A stretch of 64,000 nt of DNA. It comes from Arsenophonus nilaparvatae (GTDB lineage: Bacteria; Pseudomonadota; Gammaproteobacteria; Enterobacterales; Enterobacteriaceae). Under the pieces are notes generated by a model. The model was given only the letters and a program-made list of their open reading frames with translations. It searched no databases and was not told the DNA's origin. Below are positions 8,609 to 17,989 of this stretch, in pieces. Positions within the stretch are counted from its first letter, which is position 1. The number at the start of each line of letters is the position of its first letter. A program made the position numbers and the translations under genes. The stretch is from the NCBI RefSeq assembly GCF_000757905.1, contig NZ_JRLH01000004.1. One strand, given 5' to 3'.

Positions 8609-8994
8609 AATAAAATAGTAAAGAACACCATTTGGTAATAATATTAATCGATTATTTATTAAAATTATTCTTAATAGCTATTAATCATATGTATTATAAG
8701 AATAATATGTTAATATCTGACATATTATGTAAAAAATTTTCATTTAATCGTCTTGTTTATTCTAATAAATATTTTAATTAGTGACTTTAATATAATCAGT
8801 AATAGATTTTCTGATTTAATTAAATAATCTATATTTAGTTAAAAACAATTTTCTTTACTTTTTTTATATTTAATTTTATCGGCTAACTAAAAAATATTTT
8901 TTAATGAGTTAGTAATTGTTTTCAAAATGGCTTTGTCAGTGTAGAATTTTTGCCAATTGTTTATACATCATGTTGTGTATGTTGGGTAGTTATA
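8609..8994. other. AT-rich spacer with a likely prfC promoter
   Basis: No gene is seen in these 386 bases. Near the right end TTTTCA (8919-8924) and TAGAAT (8942-8947) are separated by 17 bp and would start a transcript about 40 bases before prfC. E. coli genes yjjG and osmY, which flank prfC there, are absent here. Confidence 0.45.
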
Positions 8995-10584
8995 ATGAAA
9001 GAGAATAATTTTTGTCAGAAAATAGCGCGGCGCAGAACCTTTGCTATCATTTCTCACCCTGATGCAGGGAAAACCACGATCACAGAAAAAGTACTGTTGT
9101 TTGGCCAAGCTATTCAAAAAGCGGGCACAGTGAAGGGGCGTGGTTCGAATCAACATGCAAAATCTGACTGGATGGAAATGGAAAAACAGCGCGGGATCTC
9201 GATTACCACTTCGGTAATGCAATTTCCTTACCAAAATTGCTTGATTAATTTGCTTGATACCCCAGGGCATGAGGATTTTTCGGAAGATACTTATCGGACC
9301 TTAACGGCGGTCGATTGCTGTTTGATGGTGATTGATGCAGCTAAAGGCGTTGAAGATCGTACGCGTAAATTGATGGAAGTAACACGGTTACGTGATACAC
9401 CTATTTTAACCTTTATGAATAAATTGGATCGCGATATTCGCGATCCAATGGAATTAATGGATGAGATTGAAAGTGAATTGAGTATCGCTTGTAGCCCGAT
9501 TACCTGGCCAATTGGTTGTGGCAAGTTATTTAAAGGGGTTTATCATCTTTATCGTGATGAAACTATTTTATACCAGAGTGGGCAAGGGCATGCTATTCAA
9601 GACGTTGTTGTTATTAAAGGATTAAATAATACCGAATTGGACAAAGTTATTGGAGACGATTTTGCTGCTCAGCTACGAGAAGAGCTTGAACTAGTAAAGG
9701 GTGCTTCTCATGAATTCAATTTAGACGCATTTTTACAAGGCAAGTTAACACCCGTCTTTTTTGGCACCGCTTTAGGTAACTTTGGTGTTGATCATATGTT
9801 AGATGGTTTGGTCAATTGGGCGCCAACTCCTATGCCTCGGCAGGCTGATAGTCGTATCGTTAATGCCGAGGAAGAGAAATTTTCTGGTTTTGTGTTCAAA
9901 ATACAAGCCAATATGGATCCCAAACATCGTGATCGGGTGGCTTTTTTGCGGATTGTGTCAGGTTGTTATCAAAAGGGTATGAAACTTTATCAGGTACGAA
10001 ATAAAAAAGAGGTGGTTATTTCAGATGCGCTTACTTTTATGGCCGGTGATCGTTCCCATGTTGAAGAAGCGTTTCCAGGTGATATCATTGGCTTGCATAA
10101 TCATGGCACTATTCAGATTGGTGATACCTTTACCCAGGGAGAAGTGTTAAAATTTACCGGTATTCCTAATTTTGCGCCTGAACTATTCAAACGCATCCGT
10201 TTACGTGATCCGTTAAAGCAGAAACAGTTACTTAAAGGATTGGTTCAGTTATCCGAAGAGGGGGCGGTTCAGGTATTTCGTCCTTTGGCCAATAATGATC
10301 TTATTGTTGGTGCTGTTGGTGTGCTTCAGTTTGATGTGGTGGTAGCGCGCTTGAAGAGTGAATATAATGTTGAAGCTATTTATGAGCCAGTAAATGTGTC
10401 AACCGCACGTTGGATCGAATGTGATGACGTAAAAAAATTAGAAGAGTTCAAACGTAAAAATGAACAAAACCTGGCTTTAGATGGTGGCGATAACCTCAGT
10501 TATATTGCCCCAACGATGGTAAATCTTAATCTAACCCGCGAACGCTACCCTGAAATTCGGTTCTGCAAAACGCGAGAGCATTAA
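8995..10584 (+). CDS. prfC: Peptide chain release factor 3
   Basis: A 529-residue translational GTPase, the same length as E. coli RF3, which recycles RF1 and RF2 from the ribosome after peptide release. GTPase motifs are SHPDAGKTT (P-loop), the switch region KQRGISITTSV, DTPGHED (G3) and NKLD (G4); domains II and III follow and the protein ends in REH as in E. coli. I chose ATG 8995 rather than the in-frame upstream ATG 8950, because the 15 extra residues have no counterpart in the family and the shorter form gives exactly the usual length. Confidence 0.97.
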   Translation: MKENNFCQKIARRRTFAIISHPDAGKTTITEKVLLFGQAIQKAGTVKGRGSNQHAKSDWMEMEKQRGISITTSVMQFPYQNCLINLLDTPGHEDFSEDTYRTLTAVDCCLMVIDAAKGVEDRTRKLMEVTRLRDTPILTFMNKLDRDIRDPMELMDEIESELSIACSPITWPIGCGKLFKGVYHLYRDETILYQSGQGHAIQDVVVIKGLNNTELDKVIGDDFAAQLREELELVKGASHEFNLDAFLQGKLTPVFFGTALGNFGVDHMLDGLVNWAPTPMPRQADSRIVNAEEEKFSGFVFKIQANMDPKHRDRVAFLRIVSGCYQKGMKLYQVRNKKEVVISDALTFMAGDRSHVEEAFPGDIIGLHNHGTIQIGDTFTQGEVLKFTGIPNFAPELFKRIRLRDPLKQKQLLKGLVQLSEEGAVQVFRPLANNDLIVGAVGVLQFDVVVARLKSEYNVEAIYEPVNVSTARWIECDDVKKLEEFKRKNEQNLALDGGDNLSYIAPTMVNLNLTRERYPEIRFCKTREH

Positions 10585-10612
10585 TTTATGGCATATTGAT
10601 TTTTTATTACAT

Positions 10613-10652
10613 TACCCTCACTTGTTATTAGTGGGGGTATGACTATTTTTTA
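10613..10652 (+). terminator. Probable prfC terminator
   Basis: TACCCTCAC (10613-10621) pairs with GTGGGGGTA (10631-10639), 9 bp with one G-U pair, and a T run begins a few bases later. The gap before the T run makes it weaker than a textbook terminator. Confidence 0.6.
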
Positions 10653-10782
10653 ATTGCTGTATTTATTGGTTTCTCCCAAATTTTTAAGCCGCTAAAAATC
10701 TCACTATTAAACCCAATAGTAGATTTTGAATAGCAGATTGTATTTAGAGGGTCTACTATCAGTTTTAAGGGGGGAAAGCAAT

Positions 10783-11850
10783 ATGGGAAGACATATATCA
10801 GTCACATTGGGTAATATTGAGCCTTTAGCCTTCGAGGATAATGCATTTGACCTCGGTAAAATAGCATTAGTCTGTGAGGGGGGTGGACAGCGTGGTATTT
10901 TTACCGCCGGTGTATTGGATGAATTTCTCCGTGTTGGTTTCAACCCATTTAACATCATGATAGGGACATCGGCAGGCGCACAAAATTTATCGGCCTATCT
11001 TTGTCAACAGCGTGGTTATGCCCGTAAGGTGATCACTGATTATACCACTAAATCTCAATTTTTTAATCCACTACGTTTTATTCGTGGTGGCCATATGATT
11101 AATTTAGATTGGCTAATTGATATTACCTCCCGTGAATTACCCCTTGATTTCTCTACTGGATTGTCTTACTTAGACAGCGGGCGTCAATTTTTAATCAGTG
11201 CATGTCGCTACGAGGATTTTAGTCCGGTTTATTTTCAACCAACACAAGATAGTTGGCTAGATATTATTCGGGCGTCAAGTGCTATCCCCGGCTTTTATCG
11301 CCAGGGAGCAGTATTTAATGGGGAGCTTTATCATGATGGTGGTATAACGGCTTCAATTCCTGTTGAAGAAGCTTATCGTCGTGGGGCAAAAACAATTGTG
11401 GTAATTAGAACGGTTCCTTCGGGAATTTATTATACATCTGAATGGTTAAAGAGGATGACTCGCTGGTTGGAACACCGCAATATACGGCGGATGGCTAAGA
11501 TGATAAAAGTACATATTAAAAGCTATCAACAGACACAAAAATTTATTGCTGCGCCACCACCAGGTATCCAAATTTTTGAAATTTATCCACCGAAACCTTT
11601 AATGAGTTGTGCATTAGGTAGCCGTGCTTCAACCTTAGAGACTGATTATCATATTGGTCGTCAATGTGGCAGCTATTTTTTAACTAGTTTAAAACACTAT
11701 TTTTCTAATGATAATTTAGCATCTTACCCGTATTCTATTGAAAATAATCAGGTTGCTAATCCGGCATCTTTGTCTGCGGAGATAATTTCGAATCAACAAG
11801 ATGAAGAACCAAAATCAGGTGATGAAGGATTAGCCATTGATGTTCGTTGA
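10783..11850 (+). CDS. yjjU: Patatin-like phospholipase YjjU
   Basis: A 355-residue orthologue of E. coli YjjU (357 residues), a predicted serine lipid hydrolase of the bacterial patatin family. It carries the GGGQRG oxyanion loop at 33-38, the nucleophile elbow GTSAG with Ser63, and a DGG motif near 185 holding the catalytic Asp. ATG 10783 follows AAGGGGGG, matching the E. coli N-terminus (MGQRIPVTLGN); an earlier in-frame ATG at 10726 is not supported. The 3' end overlaps yjjV by 11 bp. The substrate in the cell is not established. Confidence 0.93.
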   Translation: MGRHISVTLGNIEPLAFEDNAFDLGKIALVCEGGGQRGIFTAGVLDEFLRVGFNPFNIMIGTSAGAQNLSAYLCQQRGYARKVITDYTTKSQFFNPLRFIRGGHMINLDWLIDITSRELPLDFSTGLSYLDSGRQFLISACRYEDFSPVYFQPTQDSWLDIIRASSAIPGFYRQGAVFNGELYHDGGITASIPVEEAYRRGAKTIVVIRTVPSGIYYTSEWLKRMTRWLEHRNIRRMAKMIKVHIKSYQQTQKFIAAPPPGIQIFEIYPPKPLMSCALGSRASTLETDYHIGRQCGSYFLTSLKHYFSNDNLASYPYSIENNQVANPASLSAEIISNQQDEEPKSGDEGLAIDVR

Positions 11851-12634
11851 CACCCATTGTCATTTTGATTTTCCTCCTTTTATCCATGATATTGAAGATA
11901 GCTTTTCGCGCGCGGTGAAAGCTGGCGTGACTGATATCATTGTCCCGACGGTTGGTATTGAGAATTTTGAGCGAGTATATTCACTGGCACAACAATATCC
12001 GCATTTATATGCTGCATTGGGTTTTCATCCTTTGTATATTGCAGATTTTTTACCTGATCATTTTGCTAAATTAGTGGCATTATTGCAGCAAAACAGCAAT
12101 AAATGTGTTGCTATTGGTGAAATAGGTTTAGATTATTTTGTTACTAATGCTGCGGTTAAGCAACAACAAGCATTGCTGATCCAGCAATTACAGCTGGCTA
12201 AACAGTATGATTTACCGGTTATTCTTCATTCGCGTAAAAGTCATGATCAACTAGCTGCTTTATTAAGACGATTTGACGTGCCGAAAAAGGGAGTAATTCA
12301 TGGATTTGCTGGCAGTTTGTCGCAAGCTAATGCTTTTATCCGTTTAGGTTATTTTATCGGTATTGGTGGCGTTATCACCTATCAACGGGCTAAGAAAACC
12401 AGAGCAGTAGCTGCGCAATTGCCGCTGTCGTCATTAGTACTTGAAACTGATGCCCCTGATATGCCATTAGCTGGATTTCAGGGGCAGGTTAATCGTCCTG
12501 AAAGAATAGGTTTGGTATTTGAGGCACTATGTAACCTTCGGCAAGAGTCAGCAGAGGAAATTGCAACACAGCTTTATAACAATAGCTTGCAACTCTTTAA
12601 TATTAAAAAAGAGCAGACTAATATGGCTAAATAA
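11840..12634 (+). CDS. yjjV: TatD-family metal-dependent hydrolase YjjV
   Basis: A 264-residue TatD-type DNase orthologue (E. coli YjjV 259). Metal-binding motifs of the amidohydrolase fold are visible: DTHCHFDFP at the N-terminus, GEIGLDYF, LHSRKSHD, HGFAGS and ETDAPDMP. ATG 11840 is preferred; a TTG one codon earlier is possible. The start is inside yjjU, so the two are translated as a pair. E. coli has yjjW and yjjI next; both are missing and a terminator follows at once. Confidence 0.93.
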   Translation: MFVDTHCHFDFPPFIHDIEDSFSRAVKAGVTDIIVPTVGIENFERVYSLAQQYPHLYAALGFHPLYIADFLPDHFAKLVALLQQNSNKCVAIGEIGLDYFVTNAAVKQQQALLIQQLQLAKQYDLPVILHSRKSHDQLAALLRRFDVPKKGVIHGFAGSLSQANAFIRLGYFIGIGGVITYQRAKKTRAVAAQLPLSSLVLETDAPDMPLAGFQGQVNRPERIGLVFEALCNLRQESAEEIATQLYNNSLQLFNIKKEQTNMAK

Positions 12635-12636
12635 TC

Positions 12637-12676
12637 ATACCAATAAGTTATTTAATTATAATTATGGTATTTTTTA
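12637..12676 (+). terminator. Terminator after yjjUV
   Basis: ATACCA (12637-12642) pairs with TGGTAT (12665-12670), with further A-U pairing inside a long AT-rich loop, and six T follow. It lies just after the yjjV stop. Confidence 0.6.
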
Positions 12677-12708
12677 GATAATTTTTGCCGGCAATATCGC
12701 TTTTCGTA

Positions 12709-12802
12709 AGTGATATGTGTCGCAAAATTTATTTTTTCGTGATTTTTCGTTATGATTATTTGTGATACCGACTGTCAGTTATTAATGCGAAATCGTTATA
12801 AT
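12709..12802 (+). promoter_or_regulatory. Putative CRP-controlled promoter of the nucleoside operon
   Basis: TATAAT at 12797-12802 is a good -10 box. An imperfect CRP site, AGTGA-N6-TCGCA, lies at 12709-12724, and a TGTGA half-site starts at 12761. Taking transcription start near 12809, these centre at about -92 and -40, the spacing of the two CRP sites of E. coli deoP2 (about -93.5 and -40.5, with CytR between). The right half of the -40 site is poor and no clear CytR motif was found, so this is a suggestion. Confidence 0.4.
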
Positions 12803-12881
12803 GTCTGCGCATTAAACTGGCAGTTTATTTTTTAAACTATATAAATTTTCATTTGTTATATAATACACAGGGATATTATTC

Positions 12882-14168
12882 ATGCAACTCATTATGAGCC
12901 TGCTAGGGATGGTAGTATTGATTTTCATCGCTATCATTTTTTCCAGTAACCGTCGGGCAATTAAATTCCGTACCGTATTTGGTGCTTTTGTTATTCAAAT
13001 TGCAATTGGCGCATTTGTTCTTTATATCCCTGCCGGTCGCCGCACTTTGGAAACTGTATCAGATGCAGTCTCTAGTGTGATTGGTTATGGACAAGTTGGC
13101 ATGGATTTTGTCTTTGGTGGTTTAGTCTCTAATAAAATGTTTGAACTGTTTGGCGGTGGTGGTTTTATTTTTGCCTTACGTGTCTTACCGGTCATTGTTT
13201 TCTTCTCGTCATTGATAGCCGTACTTTATTATCTTGGTATTATGCAGTTTTTTATCAAAATCTTAGGTGGACTTTTGCAATGGATATTAGGCACCTCACG
13301 TACTGAGTCACTATCAGCGACCGCTAATATTTTTGTCGGTCATACAGAGGCGCCTTTGGTTGTCAGACCCTATATTGCCACCATGACAAACTCTGAGTTA
13401 TTTGCTGTTATGTGTGGTGGATTGGCTTCGGTTGCTGGCTCGGTATTGGCTGGCTATGCGCAAATGGGGGTGCCAATGGAATATCTGATCGCAGCATCTT
13501 TTATGGCAGCACCAGGAGGATTGTTATTTGCCAAATTGATGGTACCGGAGACAGAGAAAACTCACGATGCAGTGAATATGGTCAGTGTGGCGAGCGGCGA
13601 AGAACGCCCAGTTAACATTATTGATGCTGCCGCCACTGGCGCTTCTTCCGGCATGCAACTCGCTCTAAATGTCGGTGCGATGTTGCTGGCATTTGTTGCA
13701 TTGATAGCGTTACTTAACGGTATTTTGTCGGTGATTGGTGGCTGGATCCATATACCAGGCTTATCATTAGAATTGATCTTAGGCTGGATCTTTGCACCAA
13801 TTGCCTATTTGATTGGTATACCCTGGCATGAAGCGACAATTGCCGGTTCTTTTATTGGGCAAAAGTTAGTGGTCAATGAATTTGTTGCTTATATGAATTT
13901 TGGCGAATACTTAAAACCTGATAGTGAAGTTATTGCCGCCGGTAAGCAAGTACTTTCTGAACATACTAAAGCCATAATCTCTTTTGCATTGTGTGGTTTT
14001 GCTAATTTAGCGTCAGTAGCCATATTACTGGGTGGTTTAGGTGGAATTGCCCCGAACCGTCGTAAAGATGTTGCTCGATTAGGTTTGAAAGCGGTATTAG
14101 CCGGTTCATTATCTAATTTGATGAGTGCCACTATTGCTGGCTTCTTTTTATCGTTAGCGACTATGTAA
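12882..14168 (+). CDS. nupC: Concentrative nucleoside transporter (CNT family)
   Basis: A 428-residue inner-membrane nucleoside importer, closer in sequence to Vibrio cholerae vcCNT (structure known, Na+-coupled) and E. coli NupX/YeiM than to E. coli NupC. About ten hydrophobic segments are present, with family motifs GGGFIFALRVLP, SATANIFVGHTEAP, NEFVAY and KAIISFALCGFANL. In vcCNT the nucleobase contacts are Gln154-Thr155-Glu156; here the same positions read His154-Thr155-Glu156, with Glu and the NEFVAY motif kept. It precedes deoC, so import and breakdown of nucleosides are grouped. Symbol given by function; an nupX-type name would also fit. Confidence 0.88.
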   Translation: MQLIMSLLGMVVLIFIAIIFSSNRRAIKFRTVFGAFVIQIAIGAFVLYIPAGRRTLETVSDAVSSVIGYGQVGMDFVFGGLVSNKMFELFGGGGFIFALRVLPVIVFFSSLIAVLYYLGIMQFFIKILGGLLQWILGTSRTESLSATANIFVGHTEAPLVVRPYIATMTNSELFAVMCGGLASVAGSVLAGYAQMGVPMEYLIAASFMAAPGGLLFAKLMVPETEKTHDAVNMVSVASGEERPVNIIDAAATGASSGMQLALNVGAMLLAFVALIALLNGILSVIGGWIHIPGLSLELILGWIFAPIAYLIGIPWHEATIAGSFIGQKLVVNEFVAYMNFGEYLKPDSEVIAAGKQVLSEHTKAIISFALCGFANLASVAILLGGLGGIAPNRRKDVARLGLKAVLAGSLSNLMSATIAGFFLSLATM

Positions 14169-14246
14169 CTTAATCTGCTTGGTATATTAAACATTGAACG
14201 ATTGTTTAATCGCTAAAGCAATAATGTCAGTAGCTTTGAGAATTAT

Positions 14247-15026
14247 ATGATGGAATTAAAACTTGCTGCACAACGCGCATTAAATTTGATGGATTTAACT
14301 CTGCTAAATGATGACGATACTGATGAAAAAGTGAAGATTTTATGCCATCAAGCCAAGACTGAACAAGGAAATACTGCCGCGATATGTATTTATCCTCGCT
14401 TTATTCCATTAGCACGTAAAATGCTAACCGAACAAAAAACCCCGAATATTCGCATTGCCACGGTAACTAATTTTCCATTTGGTGGTTATGATGTTGCGAT
14501 TGCTACAGCTGAAACACAAGCTGCTATTGCTTATGGGGCAGACGAAGTTGATGTTGTTTTTCCCTATCGAGCATTAATAACTGGTAATAAGCAAATTGGT
14601 TTTGACCTGGTTAAAGCGTGTAAAGAAGTTTGTCTACCGAGAGGTGTCTTACTGAAAGTTATTATTGAAGCCGGTGAATTAAAACAGCCTGATCTTATTC
14701 GACAGGCAGCAGAAATTGCTATTGCTGCCGGCGCTGATTTTGTTAAGACATCAACGGGTAAGGTTGCGATAAATGCCACCCTAGAGAATGTTGAAATTAT
14801 ACTTAAAGTTATTCGAGATATGGACGTTGCTAGTCAGGTAGGTTGTAAGGTGGCAGGTGGCGTTCGTACGGTAGAAGAAGCTGCCCAATATCTGGTTTTA
14901 GCCGATCGAATCATGGGAAAAGAATGGGTAAATATTCGTCATTTTCGTTTTGGGGCGTCAAGCTTATTGTCTAGTCTATTGAATACATTAGGATGCCCAA
15001 TAGATAATTTTACTGGCGACTATTAA
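14247..15026 (+). CDS. deoC: Deoxyribose-phosphate aldolase
   Basis: A 259-residue class I aldolase (E. coli DeoC 259) that splits deoxyribose-5-phosphate into acetaldehyde and glyceraldehyde-3-phosphate. The Schiff-base lysine lies in FVKTSTGK, and the second active-site lysine in GCKVAGG (E. coli GFKPAGG): Lys is kept while its two neighbours differ. It starts 78 bp after the transporter gene, probably in one operon. In E. coli deoA follows at once; here deoA is absent and 252 bases without a gene lead to deoB. Confidence 0.96.
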   Translation: MMELKLAAQRALNLMDLTLLNDDDTDEKVKILCHQAKTEQGNTAAICIYPRFIPLARKMLTEQKTPNIRIATVTNFPFGGYDVAIATAETQAAIAYGADEVDVVFPYRALITGNKQIGFDLVKACKEVCLPRGVLLKVIIEAGELKQPDLIRQAAEIAIAAGADFVKTSTGKVAINATLENVEIILKVIRDMDVASQVGCKVAGGVRTVEEAAQYLVLADRIMGKEWVNIRHFRFGASSLLSSLLNTLGCPIDNFTGDY

Positions 15027-15278
15027 TTTTTATTGATCTTTTTATGCACTGTTTCAGTAATTATTGGCTGGCAGAAAAATGAAAATGTCTATTTTAATAA
15101 TCGATGAAAATGATTGTTAATAAATGATCGTTAATAAAAGAAGTTTTTAGATAATAGCATCGATTAGTATTTTGTATTTATTGACGATAGTAAATAGTTA
15201 TTATGAGCTCGAATTATGGAATGCGTTATTTTTTGTTTAATAATGGATTAATTGAATTTGGACTAACCAAGGGTAGTT

Positions 15279-16502
15279 ATGAAACGTGTATTCATTATGG
15301 TGCTTGATTCTTTTGGTATTGGCGCTACGCCGGATGCGGATAGATATGGTGATGCTGGGGCGAATACTTTAGGCCATATTGCGACCGCTTGTGCGCAAGG
15401 GAAGGCTGATAAGGGTCGTAAAGGTAAACTCTTTTTGCCCAATTTATCGCGTTTAGGGTTAGCAAAAGCCGCTGAGGGGTCATCAGGAACATTTCCAATC
15501 GGCCTGGATGAAGACGCTGAGATTATCGGTGCTTATGGTTATGCGAGTGAGTTATCTTCCGGCAAAGATACCCCATCAGGTCATTGGGAGATCGCCGGGG
15601 TACCGGTTTTATTTGAATGGGGATATTTTAAACAGCAAAAAAATAGTTTTCCGCAACGATTATTGGATATGTTAGTTGAAGCGGCTAATTTGCCCGGTTA
15701 TCTGGGAAATTGTCACTCGTCAGGCACGGTGATCTTGGATCAATTAGGTGAAGAGCATATGAAAACAGGTAAACCTATTTTCTATACTTCAGCCGATTCA
15801 GTCTTTCAGATAGCATGTCATGAAGAGACTTTTGGGGTTAAAAATCTTTATCAGCTTTGTGAAATAGCGAGAAAGACGCTAGATGAAGGTGCTTATAATA
15901 TTGGACGTGTTATTGCTCGTCCTTTTATCGGCAATAAAGCTGGCTGTTTTCAGCGTACCGGTAATCGTCGAGATTATTCAGTTGAACCACCTGCACCAAC
16001 CATCCTACAAAAACTGGTTGAAGAAAAAGCCGGCCAGGTGGTTTCAATTGGCAAAATTGCAGATATTTATGCCAATGTCGGCATTACTAAGCAAGTGAAA
16101 GCAACCGGTATTGAAGCGCTATTTGCGGCAAGCCTTGAGGAGATCAAAAAAGCGGCCGACAATACCATTGTGTTTACTAATTTTGTTGATTTTGATTCTT
16201 CATATGGACATCGTCGTGATGTTGCGGGTTATGCGGCAGGACTAGAGTTATTTGATAGTCTTTTACCTGAAATGCTGGCATTAATTGAGAATGAGGATGT
16301 TTTGATTATTACCGCAGATCATGGTTGTGACCCGACCTGGCTAGGAACTGATCATACGCGGGAAAATATTCCTATTTTAATTTATGGTCCGAAAGTAAAA
16401 CCTGGGGCACTAGGTCATCGACAGACCTTTGCTGATATTGGTCAAACCGTTGCGCAATACTTTGGTTTATCGCCAATGGCATATGGCAAAACGCTATTTT
16501 AA
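15279..16502 (+). CDS. deoB: Phosphopentomutase
   Basis: A 407-residue enzyme, identical in length to E. coli DeoB, which interconverts (deoxy)ribose-1-phosphate and 5-phosphate. It belongs to the alkaline-phosphatase superfamily; metal-ligand motifs are VLDSFGIGATPDA at the N-terminus, the catalytic Thr region SGKDTPSGHWE, and ADHGCDPTWLGTDHTRE near the C-terminus. AAGGG precedes the ATG. It feeds DeoC with substrate formed by DeoD, 65 bp downstream. Confidence 0.97.
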   Translation: MKRVFIMVLDSFGIGATPDADRYGDAGANTLGHIATACAQGKADKGRKGKLFLPNLSRLGLAKAAEGSSGTFPIGLDEDAEIIGAYGYASELSSGKDTPSGHWEIAGVPVLFEWGYFKQQKNSFPQRLLDMLVEAANLPGYLGNCHSSGTVILDQLGEEHMKTGKPIFYTSADSVFQIACHEETFGVKNLYQLCEIARKTLDEGAYNIGRVIARPFIGNKAGCFQRTGNRRDYSVEPPAPTILQKLVEEKAGQVVSIGKIADIYANVGITKQVKATGIEALFAASLEEIKKAADNTIVFTNFVDFDSSYGHRRDVAGYAAGLELFDSLLPEMLALIENEDVLIITADHGCDPTWLGTDHTRENIPILIYGPKVKPGALGHRQTFADIGQTVAQYFGLSPMAYGKTLF

Positions 16503-16567
16503 GTATGATGGGAAATATTTGTTCATATTCCCGATTTTATCGATAAGTAATAAAAGGAAATTTATTT

Positions 16568-17281
16568 ATGGCCACCCCACATATTAATGCTGAGATGGGC
16601 GATTTTGCGGAAGTTATGCTGATGCCAGGCGATCCTCTACGCGCAAAACATATTGCAGAAAATTATTTGACCGACAGCCGTCAGGTAAATGATGTTCGTG
16701 GTATGTTAGGTTTTACTGGTAATTATCAAGGTCGTAGCATTTCTGTGATGGGGCATGGTATGGGGATCCCTTCCTGTTCAATTTACATGAAAGAGCTAAT
16801 TACTGACTTTGGTGTTAAAACAATAATACGAGTAGGATCCTGTGGTGCTATTAGCCATCAAGTAAAGTTACGCGATATTATTATCGGCCTGGGAGCATGC
16901 ACCGATTCTAAAGTTAATCGACTAAAATTTGATGATAATGATTTTGCGGCTATTGCGGATTATCAGCTGGTTCATAATGCTGTAACTGCGGCTAAAGCAA
17001 AGAATCTCGACGTTCTGGTAGGTAATATTTTTTCTACTGATCTTTTTTATACGCCTCAAATGCAATTGTTTGATACAATGGAAAAATATGGCATTTTGGG
17101 GGTGGAAATGGAAGCTGCTGGTATGTATAGCATTGCGGCGGAATATGGTGTCAAAGCACTAACTATTTGTACGGTTTCTGATCATATTCGTCGAGGCGAA
17201 AAGACAACTTCAGCAGAACGGCAAACGACATTTAATGAGATGGTTGAAATTGCGTTAGAATCAGTATTATTACTGGATTAA
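16568..17281 (+). CDS. deoD: Purine nucleoside phosphorylase DeoD-type
   Basis: A 237-residue phosphorylase (E. coli 239) of the hexameric PNP family that cleaves purine (deoxy)nucleosides with phosphate. MPGDPLRAK holds phosphate-binding residues, RVGSCGA the central strand, GVEMEAAGMY the ribose site and SDHI the catalytic Asp. AAAGGAAAT precedes the start. It is the last gene of the deo block and is followed by a clear terminator. Confidence 0.97.
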   Translation: MATPHINAEMGDFAEVMLMPGDPLRAKHIAENYLTDSRQVNDVRGMLGFTGNYQGRSISVMGHGMGIPSCSIYMKELITDFGVKTIIRVGSCGAISHQVKLRDIIIGLGACTDSKVNRLKFDDNDFAAIADYQLVHNAVTAAKAKNLDVLVGNIFSTDLFYTPQMQLFDTMEKYGILGVEMEAAGMYSIAAEYGVKALTICTVSDHIRRGEKTTSAERQTTFNEMVEIALESVLLLD

Positions 17282-17310
17282 AAATAAATCATTAAATTTA
17301 AATCAAGCAA

Positions 17311-17340
17311 GAAAGCAGATTTTAATCTGCTTTCTTTTTA
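17311..17340 (+). terminator. deoD terminator
   Basis: GAAAGCAGA (17311-17319) pairs perfectly with TCTGCTTTC (17326-17334) and is followed by a T run. It lies between the convergent deoD and ytjB genes and faces deoD. Confidence 0.9.
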
Positions 17341-17347
17341 GCCATTT

Positions 17348-17989
17348 TTATTTCTTTTGCTGATTGTTTGCCGAGCGACTATTGCTTATTGATAAAAAAG
17401 GTAACTTTGGCCAGTGTATTGAAATTGATTTAGATAAAATATTAGCCAGAACAAAACCGATAGTGAGTGCTAAAAGTAACATAATCCTTAATAAATTAGC
17501 CATATTATCTATTTGTTTAGATCCTATACTAAATTGATGAGCATCAATGGTTAAACGTAAAAAGCCTTTTGGTTTTTTGGTATCGAAGATTGGAACAACC
17601 AATTGATAGTTAACATAGTTGTGGCATGGAGGGTGATTAAGGGATAATCGCTCTCGTAAAGCAACTTTTTCACCTGCATGCTGAATTTTGGTTCCATCAT
17701 TAAGATAAACACTTGCATCGAGAATATGTTCATTAATAGTTAATTGATTAAGAATGGCCAGGATCTGTTTATTATTAAAATTCTTACCATCACTTTGTAT
17801 ATAATTGGATAAGCTAAAAGCAACTTGTTCAGCATGTGTATGAGCCAATTCTTTAAACTGCTCGACTCTGATTTTCTGATGTAACTTACTAAAATAACTA
17901 ACCTTTTGGATTAGAATAATGAGTAAGAAGAGGCAAATTAAAATGATAACAGTTTTATGTAATCGAAACTTTAATTTCGTTTTAATCAT
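17348..17989 (-). CDS. ytjB: YtjB/Smp family membrane protein
   Basis: A 213-residue orthologue of E. coli YtjB (Smp, 214 residues). One hydrophobic segment at about 12-29 and another at about 165-187 flank a periplasmic domain of some 130 residues, the topology of a small sensor-like membrane protein. Conserved stretches include TKLKFRLHK at the N-terminus and LLRIMLLLALTIG. It is divergent from serB, as in E. coli. Biochemical function unknown. Confidence 0.88.
   Translation of the reverse strand: MIKTKLKFRLHKTVIILICLFLLIILIQKVSYFSKLHQKIRVEQFKELAHTHAEQVAFSLSNYIQSDGKNFNNKQILAILNQLTINEHILDASVYLNDGTKIQHAGEKVALRERLSLNHPPCHNYVNYQLVVPIFDTKKPKGFLRLTIDAHQFSIGSKQIDNMANLLRIMLLLALTIGFVLANILSKSISIHWPKLPFLSISNSRSANNQQKK

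Noticed and set aside
8950..8994. 15-codon upstream extension of prfC
   Set aside because: No ribosome site, no family similarity; ATG 8995 gives exactly 529 residues.
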